This document shows, one piece after another, positions 1 to 4,675 of a stretch of DNA of 8,349 nucleotides (positions are counted from its first letter, which is position 1; every line of letters starts with the position of its first letter). The stretch comes from Candidatus Woesearchaeota archaeon (lineage in GTDB: Archaea > Nanobdellota > Nanobdellia > Woesearchaeales > GW2011-AR4): positions 1-8,349 of the forward strand of contig JACQSQ010000028.1 of NCBI GenBank assembly GCA_016211245.1, given 5' to 3'. Both the position numbers and the translations under genes were made by a program. Under the pieces are notes generated by a model. The model saw only the letters and a list, made by a program, of their open reading frames with translations, was not told the origin of the DNA and did no database searches.

Positions 1-11
1 GCCCGACCAGA

Positions 12-81
12 TTTTCGGTTTGCGAGTCTTGTGATATGCGAGGTTCGCGAGAAACTCGCTCACCATTTCACTACTCGACAT
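12..81 (-). other. tRNA-Val intron 3 (70 nt, T-loop, strict BHB)
   Basis: The intron lies between positions 59 and 60 of the T-loop. The outer helix is the T-stem ACCAG/CTGGT. The central 4-bp helix is exon TTCG (87-84) with intron CGAA (17-14), and the 3-nt bulges are AAA (83-81) and AAT (13-11). Cutting after the second base of each bulge gives TTCGAAT, a perfect T-loop. The interior folds further: CGAGT (77-73) with ACTCG (27-23), GTGA (71-68) with TCAC (34-31), and hairpin GCGAG-TTT-CTCGC (59-47). Confidence 0.88.
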
Positions 82-103
82 TTCGAACTGGTGACCTTCA
101 CCT

Positions 104-115
104 TTCATAAATATT
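104..115 (-). other. tRNA-Val intron 2 (12 nt, canonical 37/38 site)
   Basis: The anticodon loop between TCACC and GGTGA is 19 nt instead of 7. Removing 12 nt after position 37 gives CTTACAA. Loop bases CTTA face intron TATG with three pairs and one T-T mismatch, leaving 3-nt bulges and a 5-nt loop. This is a minimal, relaxed bulge-helix-loop. The A-rich edges allow the boundary to shift slightly. Confidence 0.8.
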
Positions 116-132
116 TGTAAGGGTGACGTCAT

Positions 133-173
133 TTGCGTCCAAGCAAACTCAGCAAAACGAAGTTTTGCGTGGT
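133..173 (-). other. tRNA-Val intron 1 (41 nt, D-loop)
   Basis: The intron lies in the D-loop, after GCGGTT and before ATGAC. A relaxed BHB can be drawn: exon GCGG opposite intron ACGC gives three pairs plus a G-A mismatch, with 3-nt bulges TTA and AAA, and inner pairs CCA/TGG. Cutting after the second base of each bulge restores loop AGCGGTTA. Inside, a 7-bp hairpin (168-162 with 158-152, loop TTC) caps the intron. The boundary could slide by one A. Confidence 0.82.
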
Positions 174-215
174 AACCGCTAGACTACGAGCCCAGAGAAG
201 AAATTTGTATAATTG

Positions 216-229
216 AATTGTATAAAAAG
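216..229 (-). promoter_or_regulatory. TATA box of the tRNA-Val gene
   Basis: The minus strand reads CTTTTTATACAATT, centred about 31 bases upstream of the tRNA 5' end. This is the distance expected for an archaeal promoter with transcription starting a few bases before the tRNA. It sits between the lrp-like stop codon (245) and the tRNA, so the tRNA need not depend on read-through. Confidence 0.6.
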
Positions 230-244
230 TTTTTGAATATTTAA

Positions 245-1210
245 TTATACTGAAAAAAAGACGAACTTGTGTTCTTTGTAGAATAGCATGTGCTTGTATT
301 CCTTTATAATATCGGAGAATTCAAATTTAATATTATCTATTATCTTACGAAACTCTTCCAAAGTCTTGACTTGTATCTCAATCTCAAAATCATCACCGCC
401 AAGAACCTCATTATCGAAAATTATGTTTGGATGTTGCTTTATGTATGCCCTGAATTTTTTCTCCTTATCTTTGGTAACATTATATAAATTAAAGTGTACT
501 TTAAAGTATTGATATCCGAGTTTTTCCAAATCGAATAATGTTCTGTATCCTATGACTACTTTTTTCTTTTCAAGTTCTTTAATTCTGAGGGAAACAGTTT
601 TTGGCGCTAAATTCAATTTTTTTGAAATTTCCAAAACAGAAATTCTTGAATTCGGTGCTATCAGCTTCAATATTTCTATATCTTTTTGATCTATACTAAC
701 TTCTACTGGCTCTGTTATAAAAACATATTCGTCAAAATTCTGTTTTTTGTCTAAAAGGTACACTCTTGGGAAATATGAAACTTTGGTAAAAATTGTAAGC
801 CATCTCTTATCAATAAAATTCACGTATTTGTTTAATAATTCCTTCCAGAAATTATTCATTTCTTTTATGGTCTTTGTAAGAATCCACATGCCTATGTCAT
901 ATTCGCCATCAATTGAAACCATCCAGGTTACTATTTTTTGATTTTTTAAATATGTAATAATATCTTCCTCTTTTTCTGGAGTTGCATTCTGTAATTTCAA
1001 ATATAATCTAAAAGAGATGAATCCTAACTTTCCAACATCAGTTATCGTATGGAACTGTCTTATTATTCCTTCTTTTTGCAGATTTTTTATTCTGTATATG
1101 ACTGAATCTTTGCTTAATCCAACTTTCTTCGCGATTTGATGATAAGATTGTCTGCTATTTGTATCCAGTTCATATAGTATTTTCTTATCTTTTAAGTCTA
1201 ATTTACTCAT
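245..1210 (-). CDS. Lrp/AsnC-family transcription regulator with two tandem Lrp units
   Basis: This 321-residue protein consists of two Lrp/AsnC-like modules in a row. The first winged helix-turn-helix spans about residues 4-60 (LDLKDKKILYELDTNSRQ, then QIAKKVGLSKDSVIYRIKNL). It is followed by an alpha/beta effector-like domain at about 64-145. The second HTH is at about 173-230 (IDQKDIEILKLIAPNSR, EISKKLNLAPKTVSLRIKEL), followed by a second alpha/beta domain at about 232-317. Ordinary Lrp proteins are about 150 residues and dimerise, so one chain here carries two DNA-binding units. It is probably a DNA-binding regulator; ligand and targets cannot be read from the sequence. ATG 1210 is supported by a TATA box about 26 bases upstream, which implies a leaderless mRNA. 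It is divergent from a small ORF and shares with it an intergenic inverted repeat, so autoregulation is plausible. The family is certain; the role is inferred. Confidence 0.9.
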   Translation of the reverse strand: MSKLDLKDKKILYELDTNSRQSYHQIAKKVGLSKDSVIYRIKNLQKEGIIRQFHTITDVGKLGFISFRLYLKLQNATPEKEEDIITYLKNQKIVTWMVSIDGEYDIGMWILTKTIKEMNNFWKELLNKYVNFIDKRWLTIFTKVSYFPRVYLLDKKQNFDEYVFITEPVEVSIDQKDIEILKLIAPNSRISVLEISKKLNLAPKTVSLRIKELEKKKVVIGYRTLFDLEKLGYQYFKVHFNLYNVTKDKEKKFRAYIKQHPNIIFDNEVLGGDDFEIEIQVKTLEEFRKIIDNIKFEFSDIIKEYKHMLFYKEHKFVFFSV

Positions 1211-1230
1211 ATTTCCATAGTTTTATTACT

Positions 1231-1245
1231 TTTTATATATAAATA
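1231..1245 (-). promoter_or_regulatory. TATA box of the lrp-like gene
   Basis: The minus strand reads TATTTATATATAAAA, centred about 26 bases before ATG 1210. This spacing predicts transcription starting at or next to the start codon, a leaderless message. Confidence 0.65.
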
Positions 1246-1267
1246 TTTCCTTTTTGGCGGAAAAATT
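1242..1267. promoter_or_regulatory. Inverted repeat between divergent promoters, candidate Lrp operator
   Basis: AATATTTCC (1242-1250) and GGAAAAATT (1259-1267) form 9-bp arms with a single mismatch around an 8-bp spacer. The repeat touches the upstream edge of the lrp-like TATA box and lies just before the TATA-like element of the small ORF. A bound regulator there could affect both promoters. Binding is an inference from position and symmetry only. Confidence 0.4.
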
Positions 1268-1276
1268 AGTAAAAAG

Positions 1277-1288
1277 TTTATTATATTA
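1277..1288 (+). promoter_or_regulatory. TATA-like element upstream of the small ORF
   Basis: TTTATTATATTA is preceded by an A-rich stretch. A start of transcription about 26 bases downstream would fall near 1308, about 11 bases before ATG 1319, just beyond GGTGGT. Confidence 0.4.
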
Positions 1289-1318
1289 GGCATTATGCCT
1301 ACTTATTGGTGGTTAAAA

Positions 1319-1396
1319 ATGGCAGATAGTATTGGGCTAATGTGTATGATGGTTTTGGCTCATGACGAGCTGGAATCTAGATTGAAAAATGATTGA
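1319..1396 (+). CDS. Possible 25-residue small protein divergent from the lrp-like gene
   Basis: ATG 1319 opens a 25-codon frame ending in TGA: MADSIGLMCMMVLAHDELES followed by RLKND. The first part is hydrophobic (IGLMCMMVLA) and the last part is charged, so a short amphipathic or membrane-associated peptide is possible. Signs in its favour are a TATA-like element 30-40 bases upstream and GGTGGT five bases before the ATG. The same GGTGGT string occurs at the start of prs. The spacer between lrp and the nuclease gene otherwise holds no gene. I do not recognise the peptide, and chance ORFs of this length are common, so the call is tentative. It is convergent with the nuclease gene. Confidence 0.4.
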   Translation: MADSIGLMCMMVLAHDELESRLKND

Positions 1397-1398
1397 TT

Positions 1399-1404
1399 AA
1401 AAAA
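1399..1404 (-). terminator. T-run after the nuclease gene
   Basis: The minus strand carries six consecutive Ts about 11 bases past the nuclease stop codon, with a second run of five Ts (1385-1389) further on. Oligo-T on the coding strand is the usual archaeal termination signal. Confidence 0.35.
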
Positions 1405-1414
1405 CACGGATGTC

Positions 1415-1711
1415 TTAAACCGTCACCAGCATCCTTGAGCTTCCGCAGTAGAAATAGCTTCTTGCATTTTTCAGGTTAAGTATATTCCTGATTCTGCTTA
1501 ATTGCTTTTTTGCCTTTAAAATCCTGTAAGAGCACTTAACTTCATATAAGTCAAAGCGATTGCCCTTCTTTGCTATAATATCTATTTCCCCCAAAGAGCG
1601 CTTTGAATGCCTGATTGGGACGTTTACAGAAACAGAATCATACTTGTGCTTTATTTTGTTGCTTAACTCAAGGACGTATCTATCATGTTTTGAAAGTCTT
1701 TTGAGCTTCAT
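1415..1711 (-). CDS. Small PD-(D/E)XK nuclease-like protein (UPF0102/YraN- or Hjc-like)
   Basis: At 98 residues it is close to the length of UPF0102 proteins. The diagnostic core is visible: GEIDIIAKKG at 41-50, where Asp44 would bind metal, and LYEVK at 55-59, which supplies Glu57 and Lys59 of the ExK motif. A following helix with Gln70 (KKQLSRIRNIL) matches the Q position seen in Hjc-type and UPF0102 enzymes. Glu15 may be the N-terminal acidic residue. The fold is that of restriction endonucleases and Holliday-junction resolvases. The substrate is unknown, though a structure-specific DNA nuclease in repair or recombination is the usual guess. The gene stands alone on the minus strand, convergent with the small ORF and divergent from scpA. 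A TATA-like GTATATAAA at 1788-1780 would give a leader of about 45 nt. A palindrome covers the start codon. Confidence 0.8.
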   Translation of the reverse strand: MKLKRLSKHDRYVLELSNKIKHKYDSVSVNVPIRHSKRSLGEIDIIAKKGNRFDLYEVKCSYRILKAKKQLSRIRNILNLKNARSYFYCGSSRMLVTV

Positions 1712-1727
1712 TAATTTTAAATTAATG
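1709..1727. repeat. Perfect 19-bp palindrome over the nuclease start codon
   Basis: CATTAATTT, a central T, then AAATTAATG: nine-base arms match perfectly. The left edge is the complement of the nuclease ATG (1711-1709). In the nuclease mRNA the AUG would be the last three bases of an AU-rich hairpin, and in DNA the site could bind a dimeric repressor. Confidence 0.55.
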
Positions 1728-1779
1728 TTTTTACCTAGTGGAACAACTTTCCAAACTGAATTATCAATGCACTTGCCGG

Positions 1780-1788
1780 TTTATATAC
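1780..1788 (-). promoter_or_regulatory. TATA-like element, probably for the nuclease gene
   Basis: The minus strand reads GTATATAAA. Transcription from it would start near 1758 and give a leader of about 47 nt containing the palindrome. The element is nearly symmetric, so a plus-strand role cannot be excluded; no good gene lies at the matching plus-strand distance. Confidence 0.4.
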
Positions 1789-1818
1789 TTTTCGTTTTTC
1801 TACTATCAAATGAATAAA

Positions 1819-1827
1819 TTTATATAC
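1819..1827 (+). promoter_or_regulatory. TATA box of scpA
   Basis: TTTATATAC is centred 26 bases before ATG 1849, which predicts a leaderless scpA message. No Shine-Dalgarno sequence precedes the ATG, in agreement with this. Confidence 0.65.
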
Positions 1828-1848
1828 AATTGAGCCAATAGAATAAGT

Positions 1849-2661
1849 ATGGAGCAGCAGCCAGTTGACCCCCATGACAGAATCTTCAACATTCTATTCT
1901 CTAAAGCGGACGAGATAACCTGGCAGGGCATAATCTATGAGCTTGTGAAATCAGAGCAGATGGACCCCTGGGACATTGATGTGAGCTTGCTTACTCAAAG
2001 ATATATGGGGATGCTTAGGACTCTTAAAGAGCATGATTTCAGGATTTCAGGAAAGGTATTGCTTGCTGCCGCTATCCTGCTGAAAATGAAATCCCACAAG
2101 CTTGTAGGTGAAGATTTGACAGAGCTGGATAAGCTGCTTATAGGGGTCGAAGAGCGAATGGACGAGCTTGGCTTTGAAGAAACTGCACAAATACCAAAAT
2201 TAGGCGAAATCCCGGCTCTTATTCCAAGAACGCCCCAGCCAAGAAAAAGAAAAGTCTCCATATTTGACTTGGTTGAGGCTCTGGAGAGAGCCCTAGAGGT
2301 CAAGAAAAGGAGATTGCTGCACTCAATACCTCCTTTAAATTTAGAGGCACCAAAGAAAAAAAAGGAAATAACCGAGATAATAAGGGAAGTTTACCTGAAA
2401 ATAAGGGTGTTTTTCACGAAAGCCCTGAAGGAAAATCTTACCTTCGCAAAGCTGCTGCCATCAGAGTCTAGAGAAGACAAAGTGCACACTTTTATACCCT
2501 TGCTGCATCTCGCACAGCAAAGCAAGATAGAGCTTGTGCAGGACACCCCATTCGGCGAAATCCAGATTTTGCTCAAGTCCGCGGGAAAAGGGACTTTGAA
2601 TGAACTTGAAAACAAGGGATTTTCAAACAGCAAGGAGGATAAGCCAGTGCCGGAAGCGTAG
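1849..2661 (+). CDS. scpA: Segregation and condensation protein ScpA (kleisin)
   Basis: This 270-residue kleisin closes the SMC ring in the chromosome-compacting SMC-ScpA complex. The N-terminal SMC-neck-binding region is visible as DPWDIDVSLLTQRY (39-52) and ISGKVLLAAAILLKMKSHKL (66-85), both typical of archaeal and bacterial ScpA. A variable acidic then Pro/Arg/Lys-rich linker (about 86-170) follows. The C-terminal winged helix (about 175-242, including VHTFIPLLHLAQQSKIEL and a DTPFGEIQI wing) should bind the SMC head. A tail of about 25 charged residues extends beyond the domain. ATG 1849 follows a TATA box at the leaderless distance. No smc or scpB gene is in the window. A membrane zinc-ribbon gene follows within about 20 bases and is probably co-transcribed. 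The family is clear; no catalytic activity is expected. Confidence 0.93.
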   Translation: MEQQPVDPHDRIFNILFSKADEITWQGIIYELVKSEQMDPWDIDVSLLTQRYMGMLRTLKEHDFRISGKVLLAAAILLKMKSHKLVGEDLTELDKLLIGVEERMDELGFEETAQIPKLGEIPALIPRTPQPRKRKVSIFDLVEALERALEVKKRRLLHSIPPLNLEAPKKKKEITEIIREVYLKIRVFFTKALKENLTFAKLLPSESREDKVHTFIPLLHLAQQSKIELVQDTPFGEIQILLKSAGKGTLNELENKGFSNSKEDKPVPEA

Positions 2662-2678
2662 AAGGATTGCTTGTTATC

Positions 2679-3239
2679 ATGGTATATATTAATATCATAC
2701 TGCTGTTTTGCTTTGTTTTGATACTTTTTTTTATTTACCTGAACCAGGAAAACATCAAAAAATTCCTTCAGGGCGCAATATTTTCAAATAAGCCAAAAGC
2801 CGGAAAATATTTGAAAATATGCCCAAAATGCGGCTCTGCCAAGGTGCAGATTGATTTCTCCAATCCTGTGGTTTGGGCGTATGGCACAACTACTAAATAC
2901 AGGTGCAAGTCATGCGGACACTTAGGCAGCGTATTTCTTGAAGTTCTGGAGAAAGAGGCAGGGCATTATAAAAAAGAGCTAAAGAATCAAATCAAAGAGG
3001 GAAAATTAAGCCCTAAGAAAGAAGAGATGATAGATACTTCCACTGGATTTTCGATTGGCTTGTTCGAAGTTATATTGGGAGTTATTGCATTTTTGCTTAT
3101 ACCTTTAAGTATTTTTATTGAAGGAGAAATAGAATCAGCATCCATCTACCTTTTAATATATTTTTTAATGATTTCATACCTGGTTTTTAGGGTATACAAG
3201 AGAAGAAAAGATAAGATTCAAAAACCCAAATCTTTTTAA
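2679..3239 (+). CDS. Membrane protein with a zinc ribbon, function unknown
   Basis: From ATG 2679 the protein has 186 residues. An N-terminal membrane helix (about 4-21, YINIILLFCFVLILFFIY) is followed by a short basic stretch. A C4 zinc ribbon follows: CPKCGS (Cys48, Cys51) and CKSCGH (Cys76, Cys79), separated by 24 residues. A Lys/Glu-rich linker leads to two further hydrophobic segments (about 129-147 and 152-170) and a strongly basic tail (YKRRKDKIQKPKSF). The basic tail suggests that the C-terminus is cytosolic; placing the zinc ribbon also in the cytosol needs both hydrophobic segments to cross the membrane. An in-frame TTG at 2667 would add four residues, but GAAGGA abuts it with no spacing, so the ATG is preferred. 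It follows scpA by 17 bases and is probably in its operon. I do not recognise the family. Zinc could serve structure or binding of a nucleic acid or protein. Confidence 0.75.
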   Translation: MVYINIILLFCFVLILFFIYLNQENIKKFLQGAIFSNKPKAGKYLKICPKCGSAKVQIDFSNPVVWAYGTTTKYRCKSCGHLGSVFLEVLEKEAGHYKKELKNQIKEGKLSPKKEEMIDTSTGFSIGLFEVILGVIAFLLIPLSIFIEGEIESASIYLLIYFLMISYLVFRVYKRRKDKIQKPKSF

Positions 3240-3241
3240 AC
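3232..3241 (+). promoter_or_regulatory. TATA-like element upstream of prs
   Basis: CTTTTTAAAC overlaps the end of the zinc-ribbon gene. Transcription would begin near 3263, a few bases before the prs start. The prs-pfdA-ftsY group could therefore be transcribed separately from scpA. Confidence 0.5.
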
Positions 3242-3270
3242 ACTTGGTCGTTCTATAATTCCATAAATGG

Positions 3271-4260
3271 GTGGTACTTTTGAAGGATAAATTTCATCTT
3301 AAGATTATATCGGGAACTGCAAACAGGAAATTGGCAGAAGAGGTCTCAAGGGTAATGAAAGTGCCGTTAACGCCTGTTGAGATCAAGAGATTTAGTGATG
3401 GAGAAATCTACTGCAGGGTTCTTGAAAGCGTCAGGGGCTGCGATGTTTATATCATTCAGCCCACGTCCTCGGATGCCAGCTTAAACCTTATGCAATTGCT
3501 TGTTATGGTGGACGCTTTAAAGCGCTCTTCCCCGGAAAGAGTCACTGCAGTCATACCCTACTTTGGCTATGCTAGGCAGGACAAGAAAACCAAAGCAAGA
3601 GAGCCAATAACGGCAAAACTTGTTGCAAACATGATCCAGGTGGCGGGAGTTGACAGGGTTATCATGTTCGACCTGCATGTGGCGCAAGTGCAGGGATTTT
3701 TTGACATACCAAGCGATAATCTTGACATGATACCCCAATTTGCCGAGTACATATTAAGCAAGAAGCTTGGTGAAATTGTTATGGTCAGCCCTGATGCAGG
3801 AGGGGCGGCAAGGGCAAGGACATTTGCGAAGGTTCTTAATGCGCCGATAGCCATAATCGACAAAAGAAGGCCCGAGCCGAATGTAGCCCAAGTCGAGAAT
3901 GTAATTGGCGACGTCAAGGGAAGGACAGCGGTGATTGTTGATGATATCATAGACACTGCCGGCTCGATAACAGAAGCCGCGAAAATTCTGGTCGAGCACG
4001 GCGCAAAAGAAGTTTATGCCTTGGCCACTCACGGAGTTTTGTCGGGACAGTCAGTGGAAAGGATAGCAAAATCGCATTTGAAGGAAGTGATAATCACAAA
4101 CACAATTGAAATCCCAAAGGAAAAACTAATGCCAAAGTTCAGGGTGCTCTCTGTAGGACCATTGCTGGCAGAAGACATAAGAAGGACTCATGAAGGCTTG
4201 CCGATGGGAGTGGTGTATGAGGAAATGTACAGGAAACTGGAGAAAAAGGTAAAAAAATGA
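3271..4260 (+). CDS. prs: Ribose-phosphate pyrophosphokinase (PRPP synthetase)
   Basis: It makes PRPP from ribose 5-phosphate and ATP, for nucleotide, histidine and NAD synthesis in the cytosol. The 329 residues carry every hallmark: RFSDGEIYCRVLESVRGCDVYIIQ (40-63), the catalytic flexible loop YARQDKKTKAREPI (100-113), signature DLHVAQVQGFFDIP (134-147), PDAGG (174-178), IDKRRP (196-201), and the ribose-phosphate/PRPP-binding loop VIVDDIIDTAGS (221-232). Length and motifs resemble the bacterial class I enzymes rather than the shorter typical archaeal ones, which suggests old lateral transfer. The usual HAGQ and DTAGT appear as HVAQ and DTAGS, both mild changes. GTG 3271 is used here. TTG 3280, four bases after GGTGGT, is an alternative that would remove three residues. 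The last bases overlap the pfdA ATG, so translation is probably coupled. Confidence 0.95.
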   Translation: MVLLKDKFHLKIISGTANRKLAEEVSRVMKVPLTPVEIKRFSDGEIYCRVLESVRGCDVYIIQPTSSDASLNLMQLLVMVDALKRSSPERVTAVIPYFGYARQDKKTKAREPITAKLVANMIQVAGVDRVIMFDLHVAQVQGFFDIPSDNLDMIPQFAEYILSKKLGEIVMVSPDAGGAARARTFAKVLNAPIAIIDKRRPEPNVAQVENVIGDVKGRTAVIVDDIIDTAGSITEAAKILVEHGAKEVYALATHGVLSGQSVERIAKSHLKEVIITNTIEIPKEKLMPKFRVLSVGPLLAEDIRRTHEGLPMGVVYEEMYRKLEKKVKK

Positions 4261-4673
4261 CTGAAAAGGAAACTAAAGGCCAGGAAATTTACATGGAATA
4301 CAAGGCAGTTGAAGAGCATATACAGCAGCTGCAGAAGCAATTGGAGGCGCTCACCAGCCATTTGGTTGAGATGCGCTCAACAAGCAACAGCCTGGAGGAG
4401 CTTGCCAAAACCCCCAAGGGCAAGGAAATATTTGTTCCGATAAGCTCCGGAATATTCGCAAAAGGGTCTATAAGCGACACATCAGATCTTTTGGTTAATA
4501 TAGGCGCAAACGTTGTAGTCACCAAAGACATAGCCTCGGCGAAAAAACTCATACAGCACCAAATAGACCAGATGAAGAATGTGCATGGCAAAATGCTTGA
4601 AGAGCTTGAGAAAATGGCCCAAAAAGCGGCCGAGCTTGAAGCGCGGCTGCAGGGCGTTATGTCAGAAGCATAA
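4257..4673 (+). CDS. pfdA: Prefoldin alpha subunit
   Basis: This 138-residue subunit would join four beta subunits in the jellyfish-shaped prefoldin hexamer, which holds unfolded proteins and passes them to the thermosome. The architecture is typical: an N-terminal coiled-coil helix (about 8-51), a central beta-hairpin region (about 56-90, FVPISSGIFAKGSISDTSDLLVNIGANVVV), and a C-terminal coiled coil (about 91-135). IFVPISSGIFAKG and the GANVVV strand are characteristic of the alpha family. The start ATG overlaps the prs stop (ATGA), and ftsY begins two bases after the pfdA stop. Proximity of pfdA and ftsY is a known archaeal arrangement, which supports both calls and links folding to membrane targeting. 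Confidence 0.93.
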   Translation: MTEKETKGQEIYMEYKAVEEHIQQLQKQLEALTSHLVEMRSTSNSLEELAKTPKGKEIFVPISSGIFAKGSISDTSDLLVNIGANVVVTKDIASAKKLIQHQIDQMKNVHGKMLEELEKMAQKAAELEARLQGVMSEA

Positions 4674-4675
4674 AA

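Larger units (their letters stand above)
1..193 (-). tRNA. tRNA-Val (anticodon UAC) with three introns, 3' end cut by window edge
   Basis: Read on the minus strand from 193. Joining four exons (193-174, 132-116, 103-82, 11-1) gives a full cloverleaf that lacks only the last two acceptor bases and the discriminator. Acceptor GGGCTCG faces CGGGC plus the two bases outside the window, including one G-U pair. The D-arm is GTCT/TGAC around AGCGGTTA. The anticodon stem is TCACC/GGTGA with loop CTTACAA, so the anticodon TAC lies at 119-117 and U33 precedes it. The variable loop is AGGTC, and the T-arm is ACCAG-TTCGAAT-CTGGT. The spliced length would be 72 plus discriminator, normal for a tRNA, and the D-arm and T-arm look like archaeal tRNA-Val. 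Without removing all three insertions no cloverleaf forms. A TATA box about 31 bases upstream (216-229) supports an active gene. A permuted or split gene is unlikely because all exons are in order. Confidence 0.9.

Noticed and set aside
12..173. Box C/D guide RNA inside the tRNA introns
   Set aside because: Neither long intron contains a convincing RUGAUGA box C paired with a CUGA box D; only an isolated CTGA occurs in intron 1.
1..193. Permuted or split tRNA gene
   Set aside because: All exons occur in normal 5'-3' order on one strand with short insertions, so plain introns explain the locus.
206..225. Direct repeat TTGTATAA twice upstream of the tRNA
   Set aside because: Short and A+T-rich, and it overlaps the promoter; repeats of this kind are expected by chance.
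1560..1817. Plus-strand frame across the nuclease gene and its upstream region
   Set aside because: It is mostly antisense to the nuclease. Its composition is that of a shadow ORF, and the TATA element near 1784 lies inside it rather than upstream.
3567..3956. Minus-strand open frame inside prs
   Set aside because: It is a shadow of a highly conserved gene, with no motif or promoter.
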